This document shows positions 26,936 through 36,572 of a stretch of 64,000 bases of DNA, in pieces. The notes below the pieces were generated by a model. It saw only the letters and a list, made by a program, of their open reading frames with translations, ran no database searches and was not told the DNA's origin. Origin of the DNA: Ww85 sp963745765 (lineage in GTDB: Bacteria > Desulfobacterota > Desulfobulbia > Desulfobulbales > Desulfocapsaceae); assembly GCA_963745765.1 (NCBI GenBank), contig CAVUYQ010000025.1:154943-218942 (forward strand). The letters are read 5' to 3'. How positions within the stretch are numbered: the stretch's first letter is position 1; every line of letters begins with the position of its first letter. A program made the position numbers and the translations under genes.

Positions 26936-28891
26936 ATGAGTCAGTGCCAGGTTACATTTCTGCCTTTTAACAGAACCGTTGCGGTATCTGCAGGGGACAG
27001 TCTTATCCGGGCGGCGCTGCAGGCCGGCGTGCATATCAATGCTTCCTGCGGCGGTGCAGGGGTTTGTGGCAAATGCCGGGTTCAGATTGAGCAGGGAACC
27101 GTTGAAGAAGTGGTGTCCGAGCGACTCAGTGAAGAAGACATCAAAAATGGTTATCACCTCGCCTGCCTCTCGCATGTCAAAGAAGATGTTATTGTTCGTG
27201 TTCCCGTTGAGTCGGCCATGGACAGTTCTCTCTTCGATAAACACTTCGCACCGCGCCGCACTGCCACCATCAGGCAGATGGATTTTGACAGCCTCAAGGA
27301 GAAGGGCCTCTTTATTGCGCCTGTTGAAAAAGCGTATCTCAAGCTACCTCCTCCTGATTCCCAGAACAATATGCCGGACGTCACCAGGCTCGTTGAATAC
27401 CTGAGACTCCAGGCTGATGAACATAAGCTCGAACTGACCCTGCCGGTTATCACGAAATTGCCTCCTATCCTGCGTGAACAAGATTTTGAGGTAACGGTTA
27501 CCCTTGTCCGTCCGGTACGCGATGACGGAAAAACATTGGTTACCAATGTTCAGGCGGGTGATACCACCGCAGCAAACTACGCTATTGCCCTCGATATCGG
27601 CACGACGACGATTTATGCGCAACTCATTGATCTCACAAGCGGAGCGTGCCTCGGAGAGGCCGGTGATTTCAATGCCCAGATCAGTTACGGCGAAGATGTT
27701 ATCAGCCGGATAATCTATGCTGAGAAACCGGACGGGCTGAAGAAACTGCAGGAAACAGTCATTGGTACGATTAACAAGGTCCTGGCGGAGATTATTAAGC
27801 AGGCCCAGGTTGGCAGGGAGAATATCTCTACCATTACCATCGCCGGCAATACCACTATGACCCAACTGCTGCTCGGCATTGATCCTCGTTACCTGCGCCG
27901 GGCGCCTTATGTCCCCGCTTCAGCGCTCTATCCTCCTTTCAGGGCGGTGACTATCGGCATCGATCTTGAAGAGCATGTTATTGCACTTCTCTATCCGGCA
28001 ATCTCAAGTTACGTGGGTGGAGACATTGTTGCCGGTATTATGGGAACCGGCCTCTATCGTGAAGAGGAACTGACACTTTTTCTCGATATCGGCACCAACG
28101 CGGAAATCGTTATCGGTAACAAGGACTGGATGGCCTGCACGGCCTGCTCCGCCGGGCCTGCCTTCGAAGGCGGCGGTATCGAGTTCGGTATGCGGGCGGC
28201 GAAAGGCGCTATCGAGGATTTCTCACTTGATCCGATCACCTGTGAGCCTATGCTCGCCACCATCGGCAATGTTCGGCCGAAGGGGATTTGCGGGTCCGGC
28301 CTGATCATCATGGCGGCCGTCATGTTTGAGACAGGAGTCCTGAATAACCGGGGGAAATTTAACCGCGAACTCGGTACAAAGCGTATCAGGGAGACAAACG
28401 GTATCTGGGAATATGTCCTGGTCTGGAAAGATGAGACGCAGGTCGGTCGTGATATTACCCTTTCAGAGATCGACATCGACAATTTGATCAGGGCCAAGGG
28501 TGCTGTCTACAGCGGTTGTATGACGTTGATCGAGGAAGTCGGATTGAGCATGGATATGGTTGATCGGATCATCCTGGCCGGTGGCTTTGGCAGCTATATT
28601 GATCTGGAAAAGGCCATGACCATCGGCCTCCTGCCGGAGATAGACCCGGAGCGGGTTATCTTTATCGGTAACGGTTCGCTGATGGGGGCACGGATGAGTT
28701 CACTGACCAACCGGATACGGAAGGATGTGGTTGAGGTTACCAAAAAGATGACCAATTTTGAACTATCCGAAACACCTTCGTACATGGATCATTATGTGGC
28801 AGCCATGTTTTTTCCCCATACCGAGATAGAGAAGTTTCCCCGGGTCAAGGAACGTGTTGCAGGCTGGCAAAAATTAAAGGCCGGGAAGTGA
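26936..28891 (+). CDS. RACo-like reductive activator of corrinoid Fe-S protein
   Basis: This protein of about 651 residues has an N-terminal [2Fe-2S] ferredoxin domain with Cys38, Cys44, Cys47 (SCGGAGVCGKC) and Cys77 (HLACL). A linker follows, then an actin-like ASKHA ATPase domain (DUF4445) with ALDIGTTTIYAQL, FLDIGTNAEIVIG, SAGPAFEGGGI and LAGGFGSYIDLEKA. RACo proteins use ATP to drive reduction of inactive Co(II) corrinoid back to Co(I) on AcsCD. Its place as first gene of the acs operon fits exactly. ATG 26936 is chosen because TTGGAG lies just upstream; the frame extends further without a better site. Confidence 0.9.
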   Translation: MSQCQVTFLPFNRTVAVSAGDSLIRAALQAGVHINASCGGAGVCGKCRVQIEQGTVEEVVSERLSEEDIKNGYHLACLSHVKEDVIVRVPVESAMDSSLFDKHFAPRRTATIRQMDFDSLKEKGLFIAPVEKAYLKLPPPDSQNNMPDVTRLVEYLRLQADEHKLELTLPVITKLPPILREQDFEVTVTLVRPVRDDGKTLVTNVQAGDTTAANYAIALDIGTTTIYAQLIDLTSGACLGEAGDFNAQISYGEDVISRIIYAEKPDGLKKLQETVIGTINKVLAEIIKQAQVGRENISTITIAGNTTMTQLLLGIDPRYLRRAPYVPASALYPPFRAVTIGIDLEEHVIALLYPAISSYVGGDIVAGIMGTGLYREEELTLFLDIGTNAEIVIGNKDWMACTACSAGPAFEGGGIEFGMRAAKGAIEDFSLDPITCEPMLATIGNVRPKGICGSGLIIMAAVMFETGVLNNRGKFNRELGTKRIRETNGIWEYVLVWKDETQVGRDITLSEIDIDNLIRAKGAVYSGCMTLIEEVGLSMDMVDRIILAGGFGSYIDLEKAMTIGLLPEIDPERVIFIGNGSLMGARMSSLTNRIRKDVVEVTKKMTNFELSETPSYMDHYVAAMFFPHTEIEKFPRVKERVAGWQKLKAGK

Positions 28892-29104
28892 CTGATCCTG
28901 GTTTGAAATAATGCGTACAGTGCGGTAATAGGAGAAGTTAATTGGTTTGAAAAGACAGTTTACGGTTTTTAAACATTTGATCATTGGTTGAGCGGGAAAA
29001 CGGGGAAAGCAGGTATGCCGGCTGCATGGTGCATAGGCCTGGATGGTCCCTGTGAGGCAGTGCACTCTCGCCCGAGATTAAATTCCAATTTCAAGGAGGT
29101 TAAC

Positions 29105-30667
29105 GTGGCATTTGCAATTAACAAGGAGTCCTATACCGGTGGTGTGAAGGAAATTTCCATTGGTAAGGGAGCGTCGGCCTTAAAAGTGGGTGGAGAAACA
29201 TGTTACCCCTTCTACACATTCGAAGGCGACATGCCAAACAAGCCGGTGATTGCCATGGAGATCTGGGACATTGAACCCGGGGACTGGCCGGCGGCAGCAG
29301 TTGCCCCCTTCAAGGATGTCCTTGCGGATCCGGCGGCCTGGGCAAAAAAATGTGTGGAGGAGTACGGTGCGGATGCAATCGTCATCCAGCTCAAGAGCAT
29401 TGATCCCAACGATAAGAACGCCAGCCCCCAATCTGCGGCCGAAACGGTGAAGAAGGTACTCGCTGCAATCGATGTCCCGCTCATCGTCTGGGGGTGTGCG
29501 AATCCTGCCAAGGATGAAGAAGTCTTCAAGGTTGTCTGTGAGTTCTGCCAGGATGAAAATCTTCTGATCGGACCGGTTGAGGAGAAAAATTACAAGGGCA
29601 TTGCCGCTGCGGCCATGGGCTATAAGCATTCGCTCATTTCCTCTTCACCAATCGATGTTAACCTGGCAAAACAGATCAACATTCTACTTGAGAATTTCGG
29701 CATGCCGATGGAGCGGGTTATTGTCGATCCGACCACCGGCGGTCTCGGTTACGGTATGGAGTACTCTTATTCCGTTATGGAGCGCCTGTCGATGGCTGCC
29801 CTGAGCCAGGGAGATGACAAGCTTCAGTACCCGATGATCAACAACCTCGGCAATGAAGTCTGGAAATGCAAAGAAGCCAAACTAAAGGTCGAGGAGGCAC
29901 CGCTGCTGGGTGATCCGGAAAAACGCGGCATACTGATGGAAGCCGTCGGAGCTGTTACTTATCTTCTCAGCGGATCCAACATACTCATCATGCGTCATCC
30001 TGAATCAATCAGGCTGGTCAAGGAATACATCGGCGCAATGAGTGACGGCACGTCACTTGCCGATTCCGCACCGATCCAGAAACGTCTCGATGATGTGGCA
30101 ATAGACTTTGCCGCCCTGGCACCAGTTCCTGATCTTACCATCGTTGAAGATAAAAAAGCAGCACCTGCCAAAAAGGCTGTCCCGGCTGCCAAGAAGGAAG
30201 CTGCGGCCGCACCTGCTGCCGAAAAACCGAAGGCTGCGGCTAAACCGGCCAAGGTCGAGGCGAAAAAAGAGGCTCCGGCTGCTCCTGCGGCGGCCCCTGA
30301 AATAGATGCCAAAGCCAAGGCTGAGGCGGAAGCCAAGGCAAAGGTCGATGCAGAAGCTAAAGCCAAGGCTGATGCGGAAGCCAAAGCAAAGGCCGAGGAA
30401 ACTGCCAAAGCCGCCGCTGCGGCCAAGGCTAAAGCGGATGCGGAAGCAAAGGCGGAAGCTGAAAAGCAGGCTGTCGCAGCTGCAAAAGCGGCACGTGATG
30501 CCGAGGAGACGGAGCTCAGGGCCAAGCGGGAACATGAGCGGGCTCTCCTGGCATTAAGTCGTGCCGAGGCACCCAAAGGCGAGGTTAAAATAACAGCTGC
30601 AGCCGTTCAGAAGACCGAGCAGGAAAAAATACTTGATATGCTCAACAGATTCCATAAGCGCGTCTAA
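29105..30667 (+). CDS. acsD: Corrinoid Fe-S protein small subunit (AcsD/CdhD) with Ala/Lys-rich tail
   Basis: Residues 1 to about 345 form the CdhD/AcsD TIM-barrel subunit: DMPNKPVIAMEIWD, then GADAIVIQLKSIDPN, WGCANPAKDEEVFK, VDPTTGGLGYGMEYSYSVME and RHPESIRLVKEYI. With AcsC it carries the methyl-cobamide for acetyl-CoA synthesis. Residues from about 349 to 520 are an unusual extension: a Pro/Ala/Lys linker, a long Ala/Lys/Glu/Asp helix-forming stretch and a final KILDMLNRFHKRV helix. Moorella AcsD, from memory about 320 residues, lacks this. GTG 29105 follows a perfect AAGGAGG (29095-29101). The tail reads cleanly in frame and is not an error. Confidence 0.92.
   Translation: MAFAINKESYTGGVKEISIGKGASALKVGGETCYPFYTFEGDMPNKPVIAMEIWDIEPGDWPAAAVAPFKDVLADPAAWAKKCVEEYGADAIVIQLKSIDPNDKNASPQSAAETVKKVLAAIDVPLIVWGCANPAKDEEVFKVVCEFCQDENLLIGPVEEKNYKGIAAAAMGYKHSLISSSPIDVNLAKQINILLENFGMPMERVIVDPTTGGLGYGMEYSYSVMERLSMAALSQGDDKLQYPMINNLGNEVWKCKEAKLKVEEAPLLGDPEKRGILMEAVGAVTYLLSGSNILIMRHPESIRLVKEYIGAMSDGTSLADSAPIQKRLDDVAIDFAALAPVPDLTIVEDKKAAPAKKAVPAAKKEAAAAPAAEKPKAAAKPAKVEAKKEAPAAPAAAPEIDAKAKAEAEAKAKVDAEAKAKADAEAKAKAEETAKAAAAAKAKADAEAKAEAEKQAVAAAKAARDAEETELRAKREHERALLALSRAEAPKGEVKITAAAVQKTEQEKILDMLNRFHKRV
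30306..30480 (+). repeat. Imperfect GCxAAAGCxGA-type coding repeats in the acsD tail
   Basis: Tandem degenerate units encode AKAKAEAEAKAKVDAEAKAK-type sequence. The codons vary, so the array is an amino-acid-level repeat kept by selection on a charged helix rather than a recent DNA expansion. It resembles the coiled or single-helix linkers of TolA-like proteins. Confidence 0.7.
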
Positions 30668-30730
30668 CAGGGTCTGTTCAGTTTTTATGTACTAGTGGAT
30701 TTAAACGAATTTATTTGTGGAGGAACCCCA

Positions 30731-32761
30731 ATGGCAGAATTAACAAACAAACCCGCTGCAAAAGAAGTAAAGCTGGCAGATCCCATGGAAGCCTCAATTG
30801 AGCCTTCAACCCAGGAAATGATCCTCAGGGCCCAGAGGCTTGGTATAGATACGGTTTTCGACCGGGCGGTGACCATGAAACCCTGCGCTATCGGTCTGCA
30901 GGGCATTTGCTGTAAAAACTGCGCGATGGGACCGTGCCGGTTGCCGCTGCCGAAAGGCGGTATTGAGGGAGAGGATACCAGGAAAGGACTTTGCGGAGCA
31001 ACTGCCAATACCATCTGTGCCCGTAACTTTGTCCGGATGATCGCTGCCGGAGCTGCCGCTCACTCCGATCATGGTCGAAGTGTCGCGGAGACCTTTCTTT
31101 CTGTCGCCAGGAAGGAAACCAAGGATTACACCATCAAGGATCCGGCCAAACTGATCCAGATTGCGCCTTACTTCAATGTCGCAACGACTGTTGAGGTTGA
31201 TGGTAAAACCCAGGATCGTGATCTCGATGAAATTGCTCTTGGCGTTGCCGAGGCCGCGGTTGCTGAATGGGGTAAGACCGGCGGAACTCTCTCTTATCTG
31301 AAAAGAGCGCCTAAACTGCTTCAGGAGAAGTGGGCGAAGACAGGGGTGCTTCCGAGAAATATTGATCGAGAGATCGTCGAGATTATGCACCGTACCCATA
31401 TGGGCGTTGATCAGGATTTTAAGAACCTGATGAAGCAGGGAACCCGGGCATCACTTGCTGATGGCTGGGGAGGATCAATGATCGGTACCGATCTGCAGGA
31501 TGTCATGTTCGGCAGCCCGACCCCATTGCAGGCCGAGGCAAACCTCGGTGTTATGAAAGAGGACCATGTCAATATAATCGTACATGGCCATGAACCGCTG
31601 CTTTCGGAGATGATTGTTGCCTCCACCCAGTCCCAGGAAATGGTGGCCTATGCCAAGGAAAAAGGGGCAAAAGGTATCCAGCTTGCAGGTATCTGCTGTA
31701 CTGCCAACGAGGTACTGCAGCGCCACGGTGTACCACCGGCCGGAACCTTCCTGCAGCAGGAACTGGCAATCATCACCGGTGCCTGCGATGCGATGATCGT
31801 TGATGTACAGTGTGTCTTCCAGAATCTGGCCAACGTGGCCAAGTGTTTCCATACCAAGCTCATCACTACGCATCCCATCGCCAAGATGGAGCAGGAAAAT
31901 GTCCTGCACATCGAATTCGACGAGCATCACGCCATGGAAGATGCCAACCGTATCGTCAAGATGGCCATCGATAACTTCCAGAACCGGAGTGCCGACGTGA
32001 TGATTCCGCGTCACAAGACCACCCAGATTGCCGGTTTTGGCGTGGAGTCAATTCGTTATCATCTGGGCGGCTCGTTCCGCGGCGACTACTTCACCCTGAA
32101 CGACAACATCATCAATGGCCGTATTCGGGGAATTGCCGGTGTCGTTGGTTGTAATAATGCCCGGACAAAGCATAATGAAGAACATATCACCCTGATCAAG
32201 GAACTGATCAAGAACGACGTCATCGTCCTGACTACCGGCTGCAGCGCCATTGCCGCAGGTATTCATGGACTGCTTACCCCTAGTGCTGCCGCTGTTCATT
32301 GCGGACCGGGGCTTGCGGAGGTCTGTGAGACAGTCGGTATTCCGCCGGTACTGCATCTTGGTTCCTGTGTAGATAACAGCCGAATCCTGCTGGCCGCAAC
32401 AGAGGTTGTCAAGGCCGGTGGACTGGGCAATGATATCTGCGACCTGCCGGCAGCAGGTTCGGCGCCGGAATGGATGAGTGAAAAGGCCATCTCCATCGGT
32501 CAGTATTTTGTCGCTTCGGGGGTCTATACCGTCTTTGGTTATCATATGCCGCTTGAGGGTGCACCGGTATTCAAGGACTATCTCTACCGGGAAATGGAAA
32601 ATATCTACGGCGGTATGTGGGACTGCGAACCGGATCCGATCAAACATGCCCATAAAATGATCGCCCATATCGACAAGAAGCGTAAAGAGCTTGGCATTGA
32701 CAAGGCCCGTGAGCGTGTGCTCATGGATATGGCTGACAGACAGGCCCTTGGTGTCGAATAA
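30731..32761 (+). CDS. acsA: Carbon monoxide dehydrogenase catalytic subunit
   Basis: This Ni-Fe-S enzyme of about 676 residues (CooS/AcsA) interconverts CO2 and CO and feeds CO to acetyl-CoA synthase. The N-terminal cysteine clusters IGLQGICCKNCAMGPCRL and RKGLCGATANTICARNF hold clusters B and D. HCGPGLAEVC, LGSCVDNSRI and IAGVVGCNNARTKH lie in the C-cluster region in family order. GGAGG at 30718-30722 supports ATG 30731. It follows acsD by 63 bases and precedes acsB by 57, in one operon. In an organism with beta-oxidation it would probably run oxidatively. Confidence 0.95.
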   Translation: MAELTNKPAAKEVKLADPMEASIEPSTQEMILRAQRLGIDTVFDRAVTMKPCAIGLQGICCKNCAMGPCRLPLPKGGIEGEDTRKGLCGATANTICARNFVRMIAAGAAAHSDHGRSVAETFLSVARKETKDYTIKDPAKLIQIAPYFNVATTVEVDGKTQDRDLDEIALGVAEAAVAEWGKTGGTLSYLKRAPKLLQEKWAKTGVLPRNIDREIVEIMHRTHMGVDQDFKNLMKQGTRASLADGWGGSMIGTDLQDVMFGSPTPLQAEANLGVMKEDHVNIIVHGHEPLLSEMIVASTQSQEMVAYAKEKGAKGIQLAGICCTANEVLQRHGVPPAGTFLQQELAIITGACDAMIVDVQCVFQNLANVAKCFHTKLITTHPIAKMEQENVLHIEFDEHHAMEDANRIVKMAIDNFQNRSADVMIPRHKTTQIAGFGVESIRYHLGGSFRGDYFTLNDNIINGRIRGIAGVVGCNNARTKHNEEHITLIKELIKNDVIVLTTGCSAIAAGIHGLLTPSAAAVHCGPGLAEVCETVGIPPVLHLGSCVDNSRILLAATEVVKAGGLGNDICDLPAAGSAPEWMSEKAISIGQYFVASGVYTVFGYHMPLEGAPVFKDYLYREMENIYGGMWDCEPDPIKHAHKMIAHIDKKRKELGIDKARERVLMDMADRQALGVE

Positions 32762-32818
32762 CGATTCACTGAAGATTTGGAATAAATACTATAACAATCC
32801 TCAAAGAAGGAGGAAGGC

Positions 32819-35032
32819 ATGTCAAGATTAGTAGCGTTTGCAGCCATACAGGGTGGCTATAAAGTCGTCTCCCAGGTCGAAGGCGAGCTTGAAAAAGCAC
32901 TGAAGAGCTTTGATGCTTCCACGAAGATCGGTTTTGGTAACACGGCGTATTATCTGCCGGTTATTTACTCCCTGACCGGTATGAAATGTGAGACTCTCGA
33001 AGATCTCAAAAAGCCGCTGGAATTTGCCAGAGGGCTTCTTCCGCCTCATATAAAGGGCCAGAATCACTTGCCTTATCTCGGGCCACTGCTGGATGCCGGT
33101 ATGGCAGGACTGTTTGCCTACGAGGTTAAGGAAGCATTGCGCATCCTTAACCAACCGGATTTCTATACCTTCACGGAAGATCCGGATATTGAAGGCGGTA
33201 AAATATGGGTCGGTCCGGCTGACGATACCATTCTGCGAAAAAGAGGCGTTGAGTTCGTTGATGGTTCGGCACCCGGCTTTGCCGCCATTGTCGGTGCTGC
33301 ACCGAATGCGGAGATCGCCAAAATGATTGTCGAGGATTACCAGAAGAAGAGTCTGTATATTTTCTGTGCCGCAAACCACAACGGCAAGACAGTTGTTGAA
33401 CAGTGCCTGGAAGCGGGCATGCAGGTCGGCTGGAATACCCGTATCGTTCCTTTCGGTCCGGATATCTCCTCCGCGATTTTTGCACTCGGTTTTGCCAACC
33501 GTGCAGCCATGGCCTTTGGTGGTGTGGAGCCCGGTGATTATCGCCGGATGCTGCTGTACAACAAGAACCGTATCTTCGCCTTCGTCAATGCACTTGGCGA
33601 TGTAGGTACGGAATGGGCGGTTGCGGCTGCCGGTTGTGTTAACTGGGGTTTCCCGACCCTGGCCGATACCGATATCCCGGAAATTCTGCCGACCGGTATC
33701 TGTACCTACGAGCATGTTGTCGCCAATGTACCCCATAATGAAATCTGCCAGAAATCGGTTGAGGTCCGGGGTCTTAAGATAAATATCACCGAAATCGATA
33801 TCCCGATGGCTTTTGGTCCCGCCTTTGAGGGCGAGCGCGTCAGGGGAGCAGACCTTTTCTGCCAGACGGGCGGCGGTAAAACCCAGTGTACCGAGCTGGT
33901 TAAAATGGCTGAAATGAGTGAAATCGAAGATGGCAAGGTCACCGTTGTCGGTCCTGACATTGCTGATATCAAGGAAGGCGACACCCTGCCTCTTGGCATT
34001 TACGTAGAGATTGCCGGGCGTGAGTTCCAGACTGATTTCGAGCCGATCATGGAACGCCAGATCCATCACCTCATCAACTACATCCAGGGAATCATGCATA
34101 TTGGACAGCGCGATATCTCCTGGGTCCGCGTCAGCAAGGGGGCGGTTGAGAAAGGTTTCTCCCTGAAGCATATCGGCGTTGTGCTGCATGCCAAGTTCCA
34201 TCAGGATTTCCAGAAGATTGTCGACAAGGTGCAGGTGACCCTGTTCTCCAAGAAAGAGGATGTTGACAAACTTACCTTGCGAGCCAGGGGTGAATACAAG
34301 ACCCGTGATGAGCGTGTTGACAAGATGACCGACGAAGATGTCGATCTTTTCTACTCATGCACCTTGTGTCAGTCTTTCGCACCGAGTCATGTCTGTTCCG
34401 TCAGTCCGGAGCGAACCGGTCTCTGCGGGGCCTACAACTGGATGGATTGCAAGGCGTCCTTTGAGATCAACCCCACCGGTCCGAACCAGCCGATTCAAAA
34501 AGGCAAGGTACTCGATCCGAAACTCGGCCGTTTTGAAGGTGTTGACGAGTTCGTCAAGACCGCTTCCAAAGGGGCTATCGAAACCTACAATTTCTATTCC
34601 ATGGTCAATGCGCCGATGACCACCTGCGGTTGTTGTGAGTGCATTGCCGCCATGTTGCCGTCTTGTAACGGTATTATGACTGTCGGTCGTGATTATGCCG
34701 GCGAGACGCCCTGTGGCATGAAGTTCACCACGCTAGCCGGCGTCATGGGCGGTGGTGCCTCATCGCCCGGTTTTGTCGGACACTCCAAGTTCAATATCAC
34801 CCAGAAGAAATTCATTCTTGGCGATGGCGGGCTGCTCCGGGTTGTCTGGATGCCGAAGATTCTCAAGGATGAGATCTACGACAGACTCAATATTCGCGGA
34901 AAAGAGATGGGTGTCGAGAATTTCGCCGATATGATCGCTGATGAAACCGTTGGCATCACTGAAGATGAGATTCTGCCCTTCCTCGAGGAGAAAGGACATC
35001 CGGCACTGAGTATGGAGCCGCTCATCGCCTAA
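32819..35032 (+). CDS. acsB: Acetyl-CoA synthase (AcsB/CdhC)
   Basis: This 737-residue protein makes or cleaves acetyl-CoA from CO, the methyl of the corrinoid protein, and CoA. The A-cluster cysteines are CTLCQSFAPSHVC with RTGLCG (near residues 513-537) and the nickel-binding Cys-Gly-Cys in TTCGCCECI (near 602). MGGGASSPGFVGHSKFNITQ near 645 is a further family block. Length matches the bacterial enzyme with its N-terminal CODH-docking domain. AAGGAGGAAGG lies before ATG 32819. Confidence 0.96.
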   Translation: MSRLVAFAAIQGGYKVVSQVEGELEKALKSFDASTKIGFGNTAYYLPVIYSLTGMKCETLEDLKKPLEFARGLLPPHIKGQNHLPYLGPLLDAGMAGLFAYEVKEALRILNQPDFYTFTEDPDIEGGKIWVGPADDTILRKRGVEFVDGSAPGFAAIVGAAPNAEIAKMIVEDYQKKSLYIFCAANHNGKTVVEQCLEAGMQVGWNTRIVPFGPDISSAIFALGFANRAAMAFGGVEPGDYRRMLLYNKNRIFAFVNALGDVGTEWAVAAAGCVNWGFPTLADTDIPEILPTGICTYEHVVANVPHNEICQKSVEVRGLKINITEIDIPMAFGPAFEGERVRGADLFCQTGGGKTQCTELVKMAEMSEIEDGKVTVVGPDIADIKEGDTLPLGIYVEIAGREFQTDFEPIMERQIHHLINYIQGIMHIGQRDISWVRVSKGAVEKGFSLKHIGVVLHAKFHQDFQKIVDKVQVTLFSKKEDVDKLTLRARGEYKTRDERVDKMTDEDVDLFYSCTLCQSFAPSHVCSVSPERTGLCGAYNWMDCKASFEINPTGPNQPIQKGKVLDPKLGRFEGVDEFVKTASKGAIETYNFYSMVNAPMTTCGCCECIAAMLPSCNGIMTVGRDYAGETPCGMKFTTLAGVMGGGASSPGFVGHSKFNITQKKFILGDGGLLRVVWMPKILKDEIYDRLNIRGKEMGVENFADMIADETVGITEDEILPFLEEKGHPALSMEPLIA

Positions 35033-35046
35033 CAATAACGGGCCCC

Positions 35047-35079
35047 GGCAGGTCGCCGTACGACGGCCTGCCCTGTTTT
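35047..35079 (+). terminator. Hairpin with T-rich tail between acsB and acsC
   Basis: GGCAGGTCGCCG (35047-35058) pairs with CGACGGCCTGCC (35061-35072) with one mismatch and one G-U pair, followed by CTGTTTTCC. It starts 14 bases after acsB. It could reduce read-through and so lower acsC relative to acsB, or shield the 3' end of a processed mRNA. Confidence 0.5.
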
Positions 35080-35113
35080 CCTAACCCGAAGAACAGATAA
35101 GGAGAGAACACCG

Positions 35114-36454
35114 ATGGCATTAACAGGAATGCAGATATTTAAACTCCTGCCGAAAACGAACTGCAAGGAGTGTGGAGTTCCAACATGCCTTGCCTTTGCA
35201 ATGAATCTTGCATCGGCAAAGGCGGAACTCGACTCCTGCCCGTACGTTTCCGACGAGGCCCGTGCCCAGCTGGAAGAGGCTGCCGCACCGCCGATTCGCC
35301 AGGTGGTAATCGGCAAAGGTGTCCGGACTGCCAAGACCGGCGGCGAGACGGTTCTCTATCGGCACGAGAAAACCTTTTATAATCCAACCCTCTTTGCCGG
35401 CGTTATAGCTTCTGATATGCCGGTGGCCGATGCCGAGGCAAAACTGAAGACCTGGAACGCTTTGCAGTTTGAGCGTGTCGGGCTGAACCTGCGGCCGGAG
35501 CTGGCAGCCGTCAAGGATGTTAACGGTGATAAGGATGCTTTTGCAGCGGTTGCCAAACTTGTTGCCGAGACATCTGAGTTCAACGTTATCCTGATGAGTG
35601 AGGATGCGGACGTGATGGCGGCGGGTATTGCTGCCTGCGGCTTCAAAAACCCGCTTATCTACGCTGCCACTGAAGCCAATGTGGATGCCTTTGGTAAGCT
35701 GGCCGTCGATAACCATTTGCCGCTTGCGGTAAAGTCGGACTCGGTTGACGGACTTATTGCGCTGACGGATAAACTGACGGCGATGGGACTGAAAGATCTG
35801 GTTCTTGATCCGGGTTCAAGATCAGTCAAACCGGCACTTGAGGACATGGTCGCTCTGCGGCGTGCCGCCCTCAAAGCCGGCAATCGCTCTGTGGGTTTTC
35901 CGACCATCGCTTTCCCGTCTGAGATGACTTCAAGTCCTGATATGGAAGCACTCATCGCCGGAACCTATGTGGCTAAATACGGCGGTATCATCGTGTTGTC
36001 CGATTTGACGACGGAAGTGATCTTCCCGCTGCTGCTCATGCGCCTCAATGTTTATACCGATCCGCAGCGACCGATGGTGGTCAGTGAGGGCATCTACGAG
36101 ATCGGTAATCCGAACGAGAATTCTCCGGTCCTGGTGACGACCAACTTTGCGCTGACCTATTTTATTGTTTCGGGTGAGATTGAGGCAAGCAAGGTCCCGA
36201 CCTGGCTGCTCATCAAGGATTCGGAAGGACTCTCAGTCCTGACAGCATGGGCGGCGGGCAAGTTCAGCGGTGACGATGTTGGTCTCTTTGTCAAGAAGAG
36301 CGGTATCATGGACAAAGTCAAGCATTCGGAGATTATCATTCCGGGGTATGCTGCAGCCATTGTTGCTGATATGGAAGAGGAACTTCCCGGCTGTACGGTT
36401 ACCGTCGGTCCGAGGGAAGCAGCTCATCTCCCAGGCTTTTTAAAAGCACGGTAA
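35114..36454 (+). CDS. acsC: Corrinoid Fe-S protein large subunit (AcsC/CdhE)
   Basis: This 446-residue protein has an N-terminal [4Fe-4S] domain with Cys17, Cys20, Cys25 and Cys42 (CKECGVPTCLAF, DSCP), a TIM barrel, and a C-terminal cobamide-binding domain (SVLTAWAAGKFSGDDVG, then the IIPGYAAAIVADMEEELPG region). It receives the methyl from AcsE and passes it to AcsB. GGAGAG precedes ATG 35114. Complete and unbroken. Confidence 0.95.
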   Translation: MALTGMQIFKLLPKTNCKECGVPTCLAFAMNLASAKAELDSCPYVSDEARAQLEEAAAPPIRQVVIGKGVRTAKTGGETVLYRHEKTFYNPTLFAGVIASDMPVADAEAKLKTWNALQFERVGLNLRPELAAVKDVNGDKDAFAAVAKLVAETSEFNVILMSEDADVMAAGIAACGFKNPLIYAATEANVDAFGKLAVDNHLPLAVKSDSVDGLIALTDKLTAMGLKDLVLDPGSRSVKPALEDMVALRRAALKAGNRSVGFPTIAFPSEMTSSPDMEALIAGTYVAKYGGIIVLSDLTTEVIFPLLLMRLNVYTDPQRPMVVSEGIYEIGNPNENSPVLVTTNFALTYFIVSGEIEASKVPTWLLIKDSEGLSVLTAWAAGKFSGDDVGLFVKKSGIMDKVKHSEIIIPGYAAAIVADMEEELPGCTVTVGPREAAHLPGFLKAR

Positions 36455-36572
36455 AAAGTGCTTTGTGGTTTCGACTGCGGTGGCAATGCTGCTGCAGCAC
36501 TGCTGCAGTGAACAGGTCATGACGTACTTACTGCCAGCATTTCCACCATAAAATAGTTAAAGGAGAAAGAAT

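Noticed and set aside
29995..30576. Long minus-strand open frames opposite the acsD tail
   Set aside because: They are Ala/Ser-rich mirror images of the GC-rich repeat coding for the Ala/Lys tail and have no ribosome-binding site.
32828..34201. 457-codon minus-strand open frame opposite acsB
   Set aside because: It mirrors a strongly conserved gene, has no family pattern and no ribosome-binding site.
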